Shown here: piece after piece, positions 8,595 through 16,117 of the stretch | How positions within the stretch are numbered: the stretch's first letter is position 1 | Layout: every line of letters begins with the position of its first letter | Origin: Haloarculaceae archaeon H-GB1-1 | GTDB lineage: Archaea > Halobacteriota > Halobacteria > Halobacteriales > Haloarculaceae | NCBI GenBank assembly: GCA_029688825.1 | Contig: JARUKX010000002.1 | Location: 177,358 to 241,357 of the forward strand | Direction: 5' to 3' | DNA: 64,000 nt | Translations under genes and position numbers: made by a program | The notes under the pieces: generated by a model | Databases searched by the model: none | What the model was told of the DNA's origin: nothing | What the model saw: the letters and a program-made list of their open reading frames with translations, nothing else

Positions 8595-10442
8595 TTATTC
8601 CTCGGCGATCGTTCTGAATGTCGTTAAATTCACTTCTCGTGTTCCATTGAGCGTTCGTCGGATGTCTTTCCGATCCCACCCGAGCGGTGAAAGGATGCTT
8701 CCGAGGGCTCGAACCAGTTGGGCCTCATAATATGACGGATCGTACGTCTGGATGCTCTCGTGAGCGAGAGCGACACGGTCCCGCGCGGTTTCCTCATTGT
8801 CGACGACAACGTATTTGATGTCCTGTCCTGGATGGATAGCGAGGTTCTGATTACGAGCACGCTTCAAGGCTGCCACATTCTGAGTAGTCTGCGTGTAGCA
8901 GTCGAGCGGTTTGGTAACCCGATTCCGTTCGACAAGTTCCTCTACAGGCACCTCTCCCGCATGAAGTCTCTCAATTGCCTTTTTGAGATAGCGGATAACG
9001 GCCTCCGGTGACCGGGTCGCATCGAACCGTTCGAGACACGACCGTTGAACGTCCTCGATGTACGGCGGGGTCGACCGCTGTCGAGCTTCGATACCTCGAA
9101 TCTTGAACTTGTCTTCGCCGGCGACCTTCCCGAAGTACTTCGTCAACGCGCCGGCGTCGCTCTCGCGCTGCGGCACGAACGCCACCCAGTCGTAGTGAGC
9201 TTCGTGTTCGAGCCGAATCTCGACGCGCTCGGTGATCGCCGTCGCGAGCGTCTCGAGGTCCTCGCGGTTCTCGTCGTTGACGTCGGGGTCCGGGGTCACC
9301 CAGATGGAGTCGATGATGCCGTGAACGACCCGCCAACCACCGGCTTCCAGCCGCTGCTTCGCCGTCAGCAGAATCTCGCGAGCGAACGCATTGATTGCCT
9401 CGTGGCACTCGATGCGGCCGAACTTCGCGTTGCTGAATCCCTGATAGCCAAAGCAGGCAACCAGGATCCACTTCAGCGCTCCCGACCGCCCCTCGAGCTC
9501 CGTCAGTCGATCCTCGTTGGGGTCGTCCCGTTCCTTCTCGCGACGGATGGCCGCCTTGATCTCGTCGCGCGCGTCGATGATCGGCTGTAGCACGTCGACG
9601 AGGTAGCCCCGGTCGTCGCAGGTCGAGTACCCGAGCCCGGGGACGTCGTCGCGGTCGCTGTGGCAGTCACACCGGATGACGTCCGGCGAGACGTTCCGGG
9701 TACAGATGATGTTGGGATACAACGAGGAGAAGTCGAGTTCGTGGACGTTCTCGTGGAGGCCGACCTCGGGCGCGAAGATGAAGCCGCCACGGTCGGCGTC
9801 GTGGAGCGTTCCCATCGGCTTGTAGAACTCGTGGCGCCAGGAGTTCCACGGGACGAGGACGCCGCGGTCGTGGGCCTCACAGATCTGGATCGCAGTGAGG
9901 ACGTTCCCGATCGACGCCCAGGCGAGTTCCTGGACGGGCTTTTTCGAGCGCGATACGAGATCGAGGACGCCGTCGAGGTTCGTCTCCCCGTAGAAGAACG
10001 TGTTCGACTCGTCGATGATCGCCCGGCCGGGCACGTTGTACCGCGCCGGGGAGTGACCGACACGACCGTAGCTCGAGTATGTCGACCGGCTCGCAAGCTG
10101 CTGGTAGTCGACGTCCGGCCACCGACTCAGCGAGAAGTCGTCGACGCCGGCGTCCGTCGCCATCTCGTGAAGGGTCGGGACGATCTCACTCGTCGAGCAG
10201 ACCAGGACGTCCGGATCATGTGCGTCGAGCGCCCCTTGGACGGCGGTCAAGATATCCGTCGGCGAGCCGGTGACGGTGTCGCCGGCGACGGTCAACTCTT
10301 CATAGACGTCGCTGCTCGTTTCGGTCACCGGAACGCTGAGCCGGAGCGTCGACAGCTCGCTCGCCGGCGTCGGATCGGCGCCGGTCTCCAGACAGTATCG
10401 GAACTCGCGCTCGATCTCTTGGACCTCCTCGCGGGTGACCAC
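8595..10442 (-). CDS. PolB2-like family B DNA polymerase, N-terminally truncated, altered motif C
   Basis: The 615-residue frame contains family B polymerase motif A ('ELDFSSLYPNII', about residues 235-246), motif B ('LKWILVACFGYQGFSNAKFG', about 323-342) and motif C. Motif C, normally YGDTDS, reads HGIIDS near residue 374, so the first catalytic Asp is Ile. This matches what is known of the archaeal PolB2 group, in which active-site residues are often lost. Family members normally have more N-terminal and exonuclease sequence. Here the frame starts at a GTG and meets a stop only four codons upstream, where homology to an ATPase gamma subunit begins on the other strand. The gene therefore appears cut at its 5' end. 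Whether a protein is still made is uncertain. Confidence 0.8.
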   Translation of the reverse strand: MVTREEVQEIEREFRYCLETGADPTPASELSTLRLSVPVTETSSDVYEELTVAGDTVTGSPTDILTAVQGALDAHDPDVLVCSTSEIVPTLHEMATDAGVDDFSLSRWPDVDYQQLASRSTYSSYGRVGHSPARYNVPGRAIIDESNTFFYGETNLDGVLDLVSRSKKPVQELAWASIGNVLTAIQICEAHDRGVLVPWNSWRHEFYKPMGTLHDADRGGFIFAPEVGLHENVHELDFSSLYPNIICTRNVSPDVIRCDCHSDRDDVPGLGYSTCDDRGYLVDVLQPIIDARDEIKAAIRREKERDDPNEDRLTELEGRSGALKWILVACFGYQGFSNAKFGRIECHEAINAFAREILLTAKQRLEAGGWRVVHGIIDSIWVTPDPDVNDENREDLETLATAITERVEIRLEHEAHYDWVAFVPQRESDAGALTKYFGKVAGEDKFKIRGIEARQRSTPPYIEDVQRSCLERFDATRSPEAVIRYLKKAIERLHAGEVPVEELVERNRVTKPLDCYTQTTQNVAALKRARNQNLAIHPGQDIKYVVVDNEETARDRVALAHESIQTYDPSYYEAQLVRALGSILSPLGWDRKDIRRTLNGTREVNLTTFRTIAEE

Positions 10443-10829
10443 CTCGACGGGCTACGCGTCGTCCACCACAGACCCGCGCATGGGTTCGAGTACGAGACGG
10501 TCGAGAAGGCCCTCTGGCCGATCGAACCGGATGCTGCTGACGAGGATGTTCCTCGGGTGCCCGTTCACTCGTCCGAGGACCAGGAAGCGTTCGTGCGGCA
10601 CCTCGTCACCGAGCGCTTCCTCGTAGATCTCTACGATGCCGTCTTGCACTCTTCGGCGAGCGAGCAGCTCGCCCGAATCTGCACGATGCGTTTGGCCGTC
10701 GATAACGTCCAAGACCGCGAGGGCGACCTGCGCCAAGAGCTACAACGGACCCGAAGACACGCCGAGACACAGGCACTCCTGCAGGTGATCAGCGGGTTCG
10801 AAGCGAGGGAAGAGTCCTCAGACGGTTGA
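10441..10829 (+). pseudogene. 3' remnant of F-type (N-ATPase-like) ATP synthase gamma subunit gene
   Basis: About 129 codons up to the TGA at 10829 encode the characteristic C-terminal helix of F1 gamma: 'LVDLYDAVLHSSASEQLARI', then 'CTMRLAVDNVQD', and an ending with 'ALLQVISGFEA'. These match the conserved gamma pattern (SLASENASRMxAMxxAxxN, then ITxEIxEIVxGxEA). The N-terminal half is absent: upstream the same frame runs antisense through the polymerase gene. F-type ATPases are rare in archaea; the sodium-type N-ATPase is known as a horizontally spread exception. No other ATPase subunit is visible in the window, so this is a stranded fragment. Confidence 0.75.
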
Positions 10830-10834
10830 TCAAC

Positions 10835-11011
10835 AGCGAGGAATGCGGGGCGGCCTACCATGCCGCGTGTATGGATGCCCGCGAGGAAGACCCTGTCCGC
10901 GGTGTGCGACTGTTCGAGAGCCGCCCGCGACGTCTCGACGTACCACTCGAACGGTGCGGTGAGCGGCCACGCCGGGGCGTCGTCCTCGTTGGTCGTGCCG
11001 TCCCCGCTCAT
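10835..11011 (-). pseudogene. 5' fragment of an unknown gene, cut at the ATPase-gamma remnant
   Basis: From ATG 11011 about 59 codons look like natural protein ('APFEWYVETSRAALEQSHTA', then 'RVFLAGIHTRGMVGRPAFLA') before the frame runs antisense into the gamma remnant. The start would overlap the stop of the preceding SDR remnant if a one-base shift there is corrected, so the two probably formed an operon. The N-terminus somewhat recalls polyhydroxyalkanoate-associated proteins of haloarchaea, but this is not firm. Confidence 0.35.
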
Positions 11012-11200
11012 GCAAGTGGGCCGTCCACCCGCCGTCAACGGGGTCGTCGATGACGCGCTCCCACTCGTCGAGTTGCCTGTACTCGTCGACGACGGTTTCG
11101 ACGACCGATTCGACCTCGTCGTAGTCAGTGACGTCGCAGTGTTCGAAGCCACAGTCGAGTTCCTCGGCGACGCTCGTGCCGTGTCGTCGTCTCGTCGACC
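11009..11200 (-). pseudogene. Short-chain dehydrogenase remnant with large internal deletion
   Basis: In one minus-strand frame, 'VAEELDCGFEHCDVTDYDEV' and 'ESVVETVVDEYRQLD' match the Rossmann region after the glycine motif of SDR enzymes. The text then jumps to 'EWERVID' and to 'VDGGWTAHL', which are the mid-protein and C-terminal signatures of the same family. The TGxxxGIG motif, the NNAG segment and the YxxxK catalytic segment are all missing. This is a decayed, internally deleted gene, not a functional small protein. Confidence 0.5.
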
Positions 11201-11367
11201 GGTACCGTCGGCCCCGGATTCGGGGCCCGGTTGCAATCGTCACGTAGATCGGCATCGGTCTCGTCGTGCGACGGTGGTGGCCACCGGGTACGTCACACGG
11301 CCGTCTCAGGTCGGCTTCGACGTCGGGACCGGTCCGCTTCAGGCGGCCCCACGAGCCGGTGACGCGC

Positions 11368-12732
11368 TCAGGTAAGCGTCTCCCCTCTGGTCTCTCGGCC
11401 GAACGTGATCAGGGCGATGCCGATGACGAACAAGAGCGTCGCGACCGGTGCGAGTGCGACGAGATACCCGAACTCGGCGAGGGTACCGAACACGATGGGG
11501 CCGGCCGTCGCTGCGACCTTTCCGATCGAACCGGTGAATCCCAGACCGGTCGAACGGACCTTCGTCGGGAATATCTCGGAGGTGTAGGCGTACAGCACGG
11601 CCCACGCGCCGAACAGCGCGAAGCCCATGGCGTACAGACCGACCCGGAACAGGAGTTCGTTCCCGCTGACGCTCGTCCCGCTGGAGATGACGGCCGCGAA
11701 CAGGAAGGTCGCCCCACCGCTGAGCAGGAGGTAGATTCCGAGCGTCCACTTCCGGCCGATGGCCTCGATGAGATACGCGGCGAGCAACTGCCCGGTCAAC
11801 TGGAACACGGCGACGACGAAGAGGTAGCGATACAGGCTCCCGACGTAGCCGGCGGCTTCGACGGTGTTCGGGAGCCACGTGAAGATGCCGTAGTATGCGA
11901 GATTGAGGCCGAACCACAGGCTCGTCATCAGTATCGTCGTCCCGCGGAGGTCCCCATCGAACAGCCGCCTGAAGCCCACGTCAGGCGTGTCCGAGACCGC
12001 CAGTTCGGACGGAATCGACTCCGGGTCGCCGTCGTTCGACGACGCCAGCGACGCGAGTCCCGAGGCCGCGGCGTCCATCTTTCCAGATTCGGCCAGGTAG
12101 TACGGCGATTCGGGCATGTAATAGACCACGACGGCGAAGATCACCGGAAAGAGTCCGAGCGCGAAGAAGACTCGCCAGGGTGCGACGCCCAGAATGGCCC
12201 CGTCAGCGCCGAGTTTCGAGAAGACGACCCACGCGAGGACGACGGTCACGAGACTCCCGACCGAGAAGAACGCTTCCAGCAAGGTGATGAACCGGCCGCG
12301 GCTGTCGGTCGGCAGGTACTCCGTGAGATACGACACGCCGGCGACGAGCGACCCGCCCAGGCCGATGCCCGTCAGGAAGCGGAAGGCGACGGCGCTGTAC
12401 AGGCCGGTCGCGAGCGCGGTCGCGGCGGTGAAGACCGAGAACATGACGATGGTCGCGATCATCGTTCCCTTCCGTCCGAACTGGTCCGCGTAGCGGCCGC
12501 CGAGGGTGTTTCCGACGATCATCCCGAACAGGCTCGCGCTCCCGAGGACGCCGGCCGTGAACCCCGAGAGGTTCCAGACGTCGATGAGCGTCGGAAGCAC
12601 GAACGAGATTCCGAGGACGGCGACGCCCTGGGCCGCCCAGAAACCACCCATCGTGGCTATCAGCATCCAGTGAAACCGCCCGACTGGTATCCGGTCGACG
12701 ACTTCTCCGACCGTTTCCTGGCCATCACTCAT
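11368..12732 (-). CDS. MFS transporter (sugar / aromatic acid symporter type)
   Basis: About 454 residues with twelve hydrophobic segments. The MFS signature between helices 2 and 3 reads 'GGRYADQFGRKGTM', and a second family motif appears as 'RFLTGIGLGGSLVAGVSYLTEYLP'. These fit the sugar-porter / aromatic acid:H+ symporter branch of the major facilitator superfamily, which imports small organic acids or sugars across the cytoplasmic membrane. ATG 12732 is preferred over the in-frame start five codons upstream. The gene stands alone between degraded segments, so the substrate cannot be inferred from neighbours. Confidence 0.85.
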   Translation of the reverse strand: MSDGQETVGEVVDRIPVGRFHWMLIATMGGFWAAQGVAVLGISFVLPTLIDVWNLSGFTAGVLGSASLFGMIVGNTLGGRYADQFGRKGTMIATIVMFSVFTAATALATGLYSAVAFRFLTGIGLGGSLVAGVSYLTEYLPTDSRGRFITLLEAFFSVGSLVTVVLAWVVFSKLGADGAILGVAPWRVFFALGLFPVIFAVVVYYMPESPYYLAESGKMDAAASGLASLASSNDGDPESIPSELAVSDTPDVGFRRLFDGDLRGTTILMTSLWFGLNLAYYGIFTWLPNTVEAAGYVGSLYRYLFVVAVFQLTGQLLAAYLIEAIGRKWTLGIYLLLSGGATFLFAAVISSGTSVSGNELLFRVGLYAMGFALFGAWAVLYAYTSEIFPTKVRSTGLGFTGSIGKVAATAGPIVFGTLAEFGYLVALAPVATLLFVIGIALITFGRETRGETLT

Positions 12733-12966
12733 GTGCCATCTCTCCAAGTCTATAACAGATTATTTCTTCGGTACCGAGGGATTTACGCACTGTCGGGACC
12801 AGTCCTCCGACGAACCAGAACAGCCCGTTGACGTGACGGAGATTTGGTCGATACTGAGATGAACGCCGAGAACTGGGCTGTGCTCGCTGTAGCCCCGGTG
12901 GGCCCGCCGCATACTGGACGCGTGACCTCGATGAACATCTCGTGAGCGAGTAGGGATCGGCCGAGA

Positions 12967-13013
12967 TTGGCTCACATCGCACACACGAAAACGGCTAAAT
13001 GCGTTGGCTCACA
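12967..13013. repeat. Paired direct repeat TTGGCTCACA upstream of the VapBC-like pair
   Basis: TTGGCTCACA occurs at 12967-12976 and again at 13004-13013, start-to-start spacing 37 bases, ending 11 bases before the antitoxin ATG. Its placement suits binding sites for an autoregulating ribbon-helix-helix antitoxin. No direct evidence of binding exists. Confidence 0.4.
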
Positions 13014-13024
13014 ATGTACACATC

Positions 13025-13327
13025 ATGAGCTCCGATAAGAAGCGCGTGCAGTTTCGGGCCCCCAATCGGCTCATCGACCGGGCCGACGCACTGGCCGCAG
13101 TCCTCGGAGAAGACCGGACAGACGTCCTCGTGACCGCGCTTCGTGAGTACCTCCAGGACGCCGCTCACGACGACGCACTCACCCAGGAGATCGCCGCCGC
13201 CTATTACGACGACGAGATCACCTTCGAGCAGCTCAAAGCGCTCGTCGGCGCCGAGGAGGCGGCAAACCTCCGAGTGTTGAAACAGCAGTTGAACGAGGAT
13301 TTCATCGACGAGGTCGCCGACGCATAG
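13025..13327 (+). CDS. Ribbon-helix-helix antitoxin-like protein (VapB-type)
   Basis: The 100-residue protein begins 'KKRVQFRAPNRLIDRADALA' followed by 'VLGEDRTDVLVTALREYL', the strand-helix-helix pattern of RHH/CopG DNA-binding domains. An acidic C-terminal half would bind the toxin. Its TAG stop directly abuts the ATG of the PIN-domain gene, the classic antitoxin-toxin order. It should neutralise that nuclease and repress its own promoter. ATG 13025 is chosen over an upstream TTG at 13004, which lies in the repeat. Confidence 0.75.
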   Translation: MSSDKKRVQFRAPNRLIDRADALAAVLGEDRTDVLVTALREYLQDAAHDDALTQEIAAAYYDDEITFEQLKALVGAEEAANLRVLKQQLNEDFIDEVADA

Positions 13328-13840
13328 ATGTCGCGGCTTATCGCAGACGCCTCCGCCCTCGTAAGTCTCGGGATCGTTACCGACGACGACCCCGATCCAC
13401 TCGCACTCTGTCTCTCTCGGTACGACGTCGTCGTCCCTACGGCGGTCATCGATGAACTCCGAGAGATTGCCTCGTACGACGACGTCCATGGACACGCTGC
13501 GTCCGCCGTACTCGACCGAGTTGATTCGTTCACGACGCAGTCGGCCGACCTCGATGCCGAATTTCCGCTCGATGACGGTGAAAACGCGGCGGTCACCCTC
13601 GCGAACGATCTCGGGGCTGCGCTCTTCCTCTGTAACGAGTTCAACCAACTTGGCTTGATCCACGCCTCACTCGCTGATACCCGGCTCGTCACGACACCGA
13701 CGCTGCTCTCGGTTCTCGTTCGAACTGAACACCTAGCAGCAGCTGAAGCGCGGCTGCTCCTCGATGAGATGAGCGACGCTCGTAGCTGGGGCGCGAACAG
13801 TTACGTGCAGCGAGCCCGCTCGTTGCTCGAAGAGCCCTGA
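13328..13840 (+). CDS. PIN-domain toxin-like nuclease (VapC-type)
   Basis: The 170-residue product has PIN-domain landmarks: an early acidic 'LIADASALVSLG', a central 'VPTAVIDELREIA', and 'PLDDGENAAVTLANDLGA' carrying the conserved acidic pair region. The later motif, usually a Asp-Asp, reads 'LFLCNEFNQLGL', so the metal site may be unusual. PIN toxins cleave RNA, often initiator tRNA or rRNA. The immediate linkage to the RHH antitoxin supports a toxin-antitoxin pair. Confidence 0.75.
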   Translation: MSRLIADASALVSLGIVTDDDPDPLALCLSRYDVVVPTAVIDELREIASYDDVHGHAASAVLDRVDSFTTQSADLDAEFPLDDGENAAVTLANDLGAALFLCNEFNQLGLIHASLADTRLVTTPTLLSVLVRTEHLAAAEARLLLDEMSDARSWGANSYVQRARSLLEEP

Positions 13841-13955
13841 CACCGAGGCTGTCGCCTCTCGTTCTCAGTCGAGTTCCGTACCCATCTGTGGAAGCAGGTA
13901 TCGGGCCCGACTCTATCATCTCCGTGGCGAATACCTTCGGGGCTCCGCTCGAAGA

Positions 13956-14181
13956 TCAATCGGTCCCATCCTTTTCGGGCGTGAACGCCCAGCCGTCGTC
14001 TCCGCCACGGATCGACGATATCCAACGAGACGACGCCGGCCAGCACAGCAGGTCCGCGCGTGAATGCAGCGTCCTGTATCCAGTCCCGGAACGAGGTTCC
14101 AGCGCGATCAAACACGCCACTCTCGTTGGTATACGGCTCGATATCCGTCCTCCAACCGCCGTCAACGAGCACGTTCCGGCC
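13956..14181 (-). pseudogene. Remnant of a glutathionyl-hydroquinone reductase (GST-like) gene
   Basis: One frame gives 'VLVDGGWRTDIEPYTNESG', 'FDRAGTSFRDWI' and then 'VSLDIVDPW'; a shifted frame continues 'RGGDDGWAFTPEKDGTD'. These match, in order, N-terminal and early segments of haloarchaeal YqjG/PcpF-type glutathionyl-hydroquinone reductases (FDR..T.FRDRI, then SVVDPYR..DGWQFTPEKDG). The stretch that carries the CPWAHR active-site cysteine is deleted, a frameshift follows 'DPW', and the rest of the protein is absent. Confidence 0.6.
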
Positions 14182-14270
14182 TGTATCCTCGCATCTGTGC
14201 TTCTACCCTACAGTCCTGGCGTCCAGGCGCACTCACCGAGCACAGCCGATGGATGTCGCTACCAGCGTAA

Positions 14271-14990
14271 TTAGATGAACTCGGAGTTCTGCGGGCCGTT
14301 CGTGACGTGGACCTCGAACGGCTGGGTACTGACATCGTCCTGCTCGACCAGGTGCCAGTAGGTCTCGGCCATCTCGTCGGGATCGAGGAACGTCTCGTCG
14401 TCGCGGTCGGGCAACCGGTCACGAACGCCCGGCGTGTCGATCTGACCGTCGATGACGACGTGGGCGACGTGAACCCCCTCGGGGCCGAACTCCTGTGCCA
14501 TGTCCATCGCCATTCCCCGGGCGGCGAACTTCGCTGCCGTAAAGCCGATTGCGCCGCCGAGGCTTCGCACCGCTGAAGTCGCACCCGTGAAGATGACCGT
14601 CCCACCGCCCGTCTCGAGCATATCGTCGACCGCTTCCTGCGAACAGACGAACGCACCGCGACCGTTGACCGCCCACGCGTGTTCGAATTCCTCGACATCC
14701 ACGTCCATGAGCCCCTTCCACGAGGCGGCACTGGCGTGATTCACGAGGACGTCGACCGAGCCGAACGCATCGCGAACCGTCTCGAATCCGTCGCGGATTT
14801 GATCGACATCGGCGAGGTCGGTCTGGACAGCAAGCCCCTCACCAGGATCGGGAAGATCGGCCGCGAGCTCCTGGATGTAGTCGGCCGAGCGGGCGAACAG
14901 TGCGACCCGACAGCCCTCCGCTGCGAATTTTCGCGCGAGCGATTCACCGAGTCCCGGACCGACACCAGCAATGACTGCTGTACGTGTCAT
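14271..14990 (-). CDS. Short-chain dehydrogenase/reductase-family protein lacking the catalytic Tyr
   Basis: The 239-residue protein has the nucleotide-binding 'GVGPGLGESLARKFA' (a variant of TGxxxGIG), 'VDVLVNHAS' in place of NNAG, and a helix 'GFTAAKFAARG' where the YxxxK motif should be. The Tyr is Phe, and the Ser region reads 'FTGATSAVRS'. It is likely a cytoplasmic NAD(P)-binding protein. Its catalytic chemistry is doubtful or atypical. ATG 14990 is taken over an upstream in-frame start because the protein then begins directly with the first beta strand. Confidence 0.8.
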   Translation of the reverse strand: MTRTAVIAGVGPGLGESLARKFAAEGCRVALFARSADYIQELAADLPDPGEGLAVQTDLADVDQIRDGFETVRDAFGSVDVLVNHASAASWKGLMDVDVEEFEHAWAVNGRGAFVCSQEAVDDMLETGGGTVIFTGATSAVRSLGGAIGFTAAKFAARGMAMDMAQEFGPEGVHVAHVVIDGQIDTPGVRDRLPDRDDETFLDPDEMAETYWHLVEQDDVSTQPFEVHVTNGPQNSEFI

Positions 14991-15165
14991 ACCCCGGCCT
15001 ACGATTCGGATCGGCAAAGCAGTGATGACGGAGCTCTCACGGGTCGATCGAGAGGCTGTCAGCGAGCGCTATTCCACCCTGCCGTCCCTCCAGCAATCCG
15101 GGATTCGCCCATCTAATCACGGGATCGATCCCCGAGAAACGGTCCCCGGAACTCGTTCGGACCAG

Positions 15166-15173
15166 TTTTTATT
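15166..15173 (+). promoter_or_regulatory. TATA-like element for the peroxiredoxin gene
   Basis: TTTTTATT lies 17-24 bases before the ATG at 15190, placing transcription start at or next to the start codon, consistent with a leaderless transcript. Confidence 0.45.
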
Positions 15174-15189
15174 GGCGCTCGAATAAAAT

Positions 15190-15672
15190 ATGTTCTCGAT
15201 GCTCGAACCTGGCGACACTGCACCGATGTTCTCCGCGACCCGTGGCACGAGTGATCACGAATCGTTCGAACTCGGGGATTCGATAGGCGACGGCCCTGTC
15301 GTCCTTGCGTTCTTCCCGGGCGCTTTCACGCCGCCCTGTACGAACGAGATGGTCGCTCTCCAGGAGCGACTCGACGAATTTCAGGACGCCGGAGCCACGG
15401 TTCTCGGGGTGAGTGCTGACTCGCCGTTCTCTCAAGGTGCGTTCCGAGAGGAACACGGTATCGAATTCGACCTCGTCAGCGACATGGCGGGCGAAGCAAT
15501 CCGGGAATTTGACCTCGAAATCGACATCGGAGATCTCGGGCTGTACGGGATCGCGAACAGAGCGGTGTTCGTTCTCGACGAGGACGCTACGGTCACGTAT
15601 AGCTGGGTCGCAGACGATCCGACGAACGAACCCGACTACGAGGAACTGCTCGACGCCGTCCGAAGTGCATAG
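15190..15672 (+). CDS. Peroxiredoxin (AhpC/TSA, thioredoxin fold)
   Basis: The 160-residue protein carries the peroxidatic-cysteine motif 'FFPGAFTPPCTNEM' near residue 50 and the downstream conserved 'VLGVSADSPFSQGAF' segment. It would reduce hydrogen peroxide or organic peroxides in the cytoplasm. No second cysteine is present, so it should act as a 1-Cys enzyme needing an external reductant. A TATA-like box 17-24 bases upstream supports the ATG at 15190 and a leaderless transcript. Confidence 0.9.
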   Translation: MFSMLEPGDTAPMFSATRGTSDHESFELGDSIGDGPVVLAFFPGAFTPPCTNEMVALQERLDEFQDAGATVLGVSADSPFSQGAFREEHGIEFDLVSDMAGEAIREFDLEIDIGDLGLYGIANRAVFVLDEDATVTYSWVADDPTNEPDYEELLDAVRSA

Positions 15673-15752
15673 GGTACGAGACAGCCGAATATCTCCGCAT
15701 CTCTTTCGCTCACATATTCCCGTCGATTCCGTTGAAACGTGGGAATCCTCTT

Positions 15753-16004
15753 GTGACGGGGTACCTCGAGACTGTCGAGGCGAACCGGTTCGGACGAATT
15801 TACTCGACCGTGCACGACCATCGAGAGACCGTGCAACCGCTGTCAGCTACAGTCACTCATCTTGGACCCGGTCTTGGGGCTCTCTGTGCCATCGCTGGCT
15901 TCGCTCTTTACGGGATCGAAGGCGGCATCCTGGGAGGTCTCGTCGGGTATTTCCTCGGCAAAACGATACAGAGTATACGCTGGACACTTCTCGGTGACTC
16001 GTAA
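15753..16004 (+). CDS. Small glycine-rich membrane protein
   Basis: From GTG 15753 the product is about 83 residues, with two hydrophobic stretches rich in Gly ('GPGLGALCAIAGFALYGIEG' and 'GILGGLVGYFLGKTIQ') able to form a helical hairpin of the glycine-zipper kind. A TTG at 15732 would add seven residues. Function is unknown. It follows the peroxiredoxin by about 80 bases on the same strand. Confidence 0.5.
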   Translation: MTGYLETVEANRFGRIYSTVHDHRETVQPLSATVTHLGPGLGALCAIAGFALYGIEGGILGGLVGYFLGKTIQSIRWTLLGDS

Positions 16005-16117
16005 CTCGTCGTCCATTCTGCCACTCGGTTTCAGCACGACAGGCCGCACTGTCACTCCACGACGTAGGACTGGTGAGACCCGCGAGAGCGGACGTCAACG
16101 AAGTGATTTTCGGTTAG

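Noticed and set aside
9660..10440. Long plus-strand open frame over the polymerase gene
   Set aside because: Before 10441 it is the antisense shadow of the polymerase; only the last 129 codons carry real protein signal (ATPase gamma).
11266..12831. 521-codon plus-strand open frame
   Set aside because: Antisense to the MFS transporter; composition is Arg/Glu/Asp shadow text.
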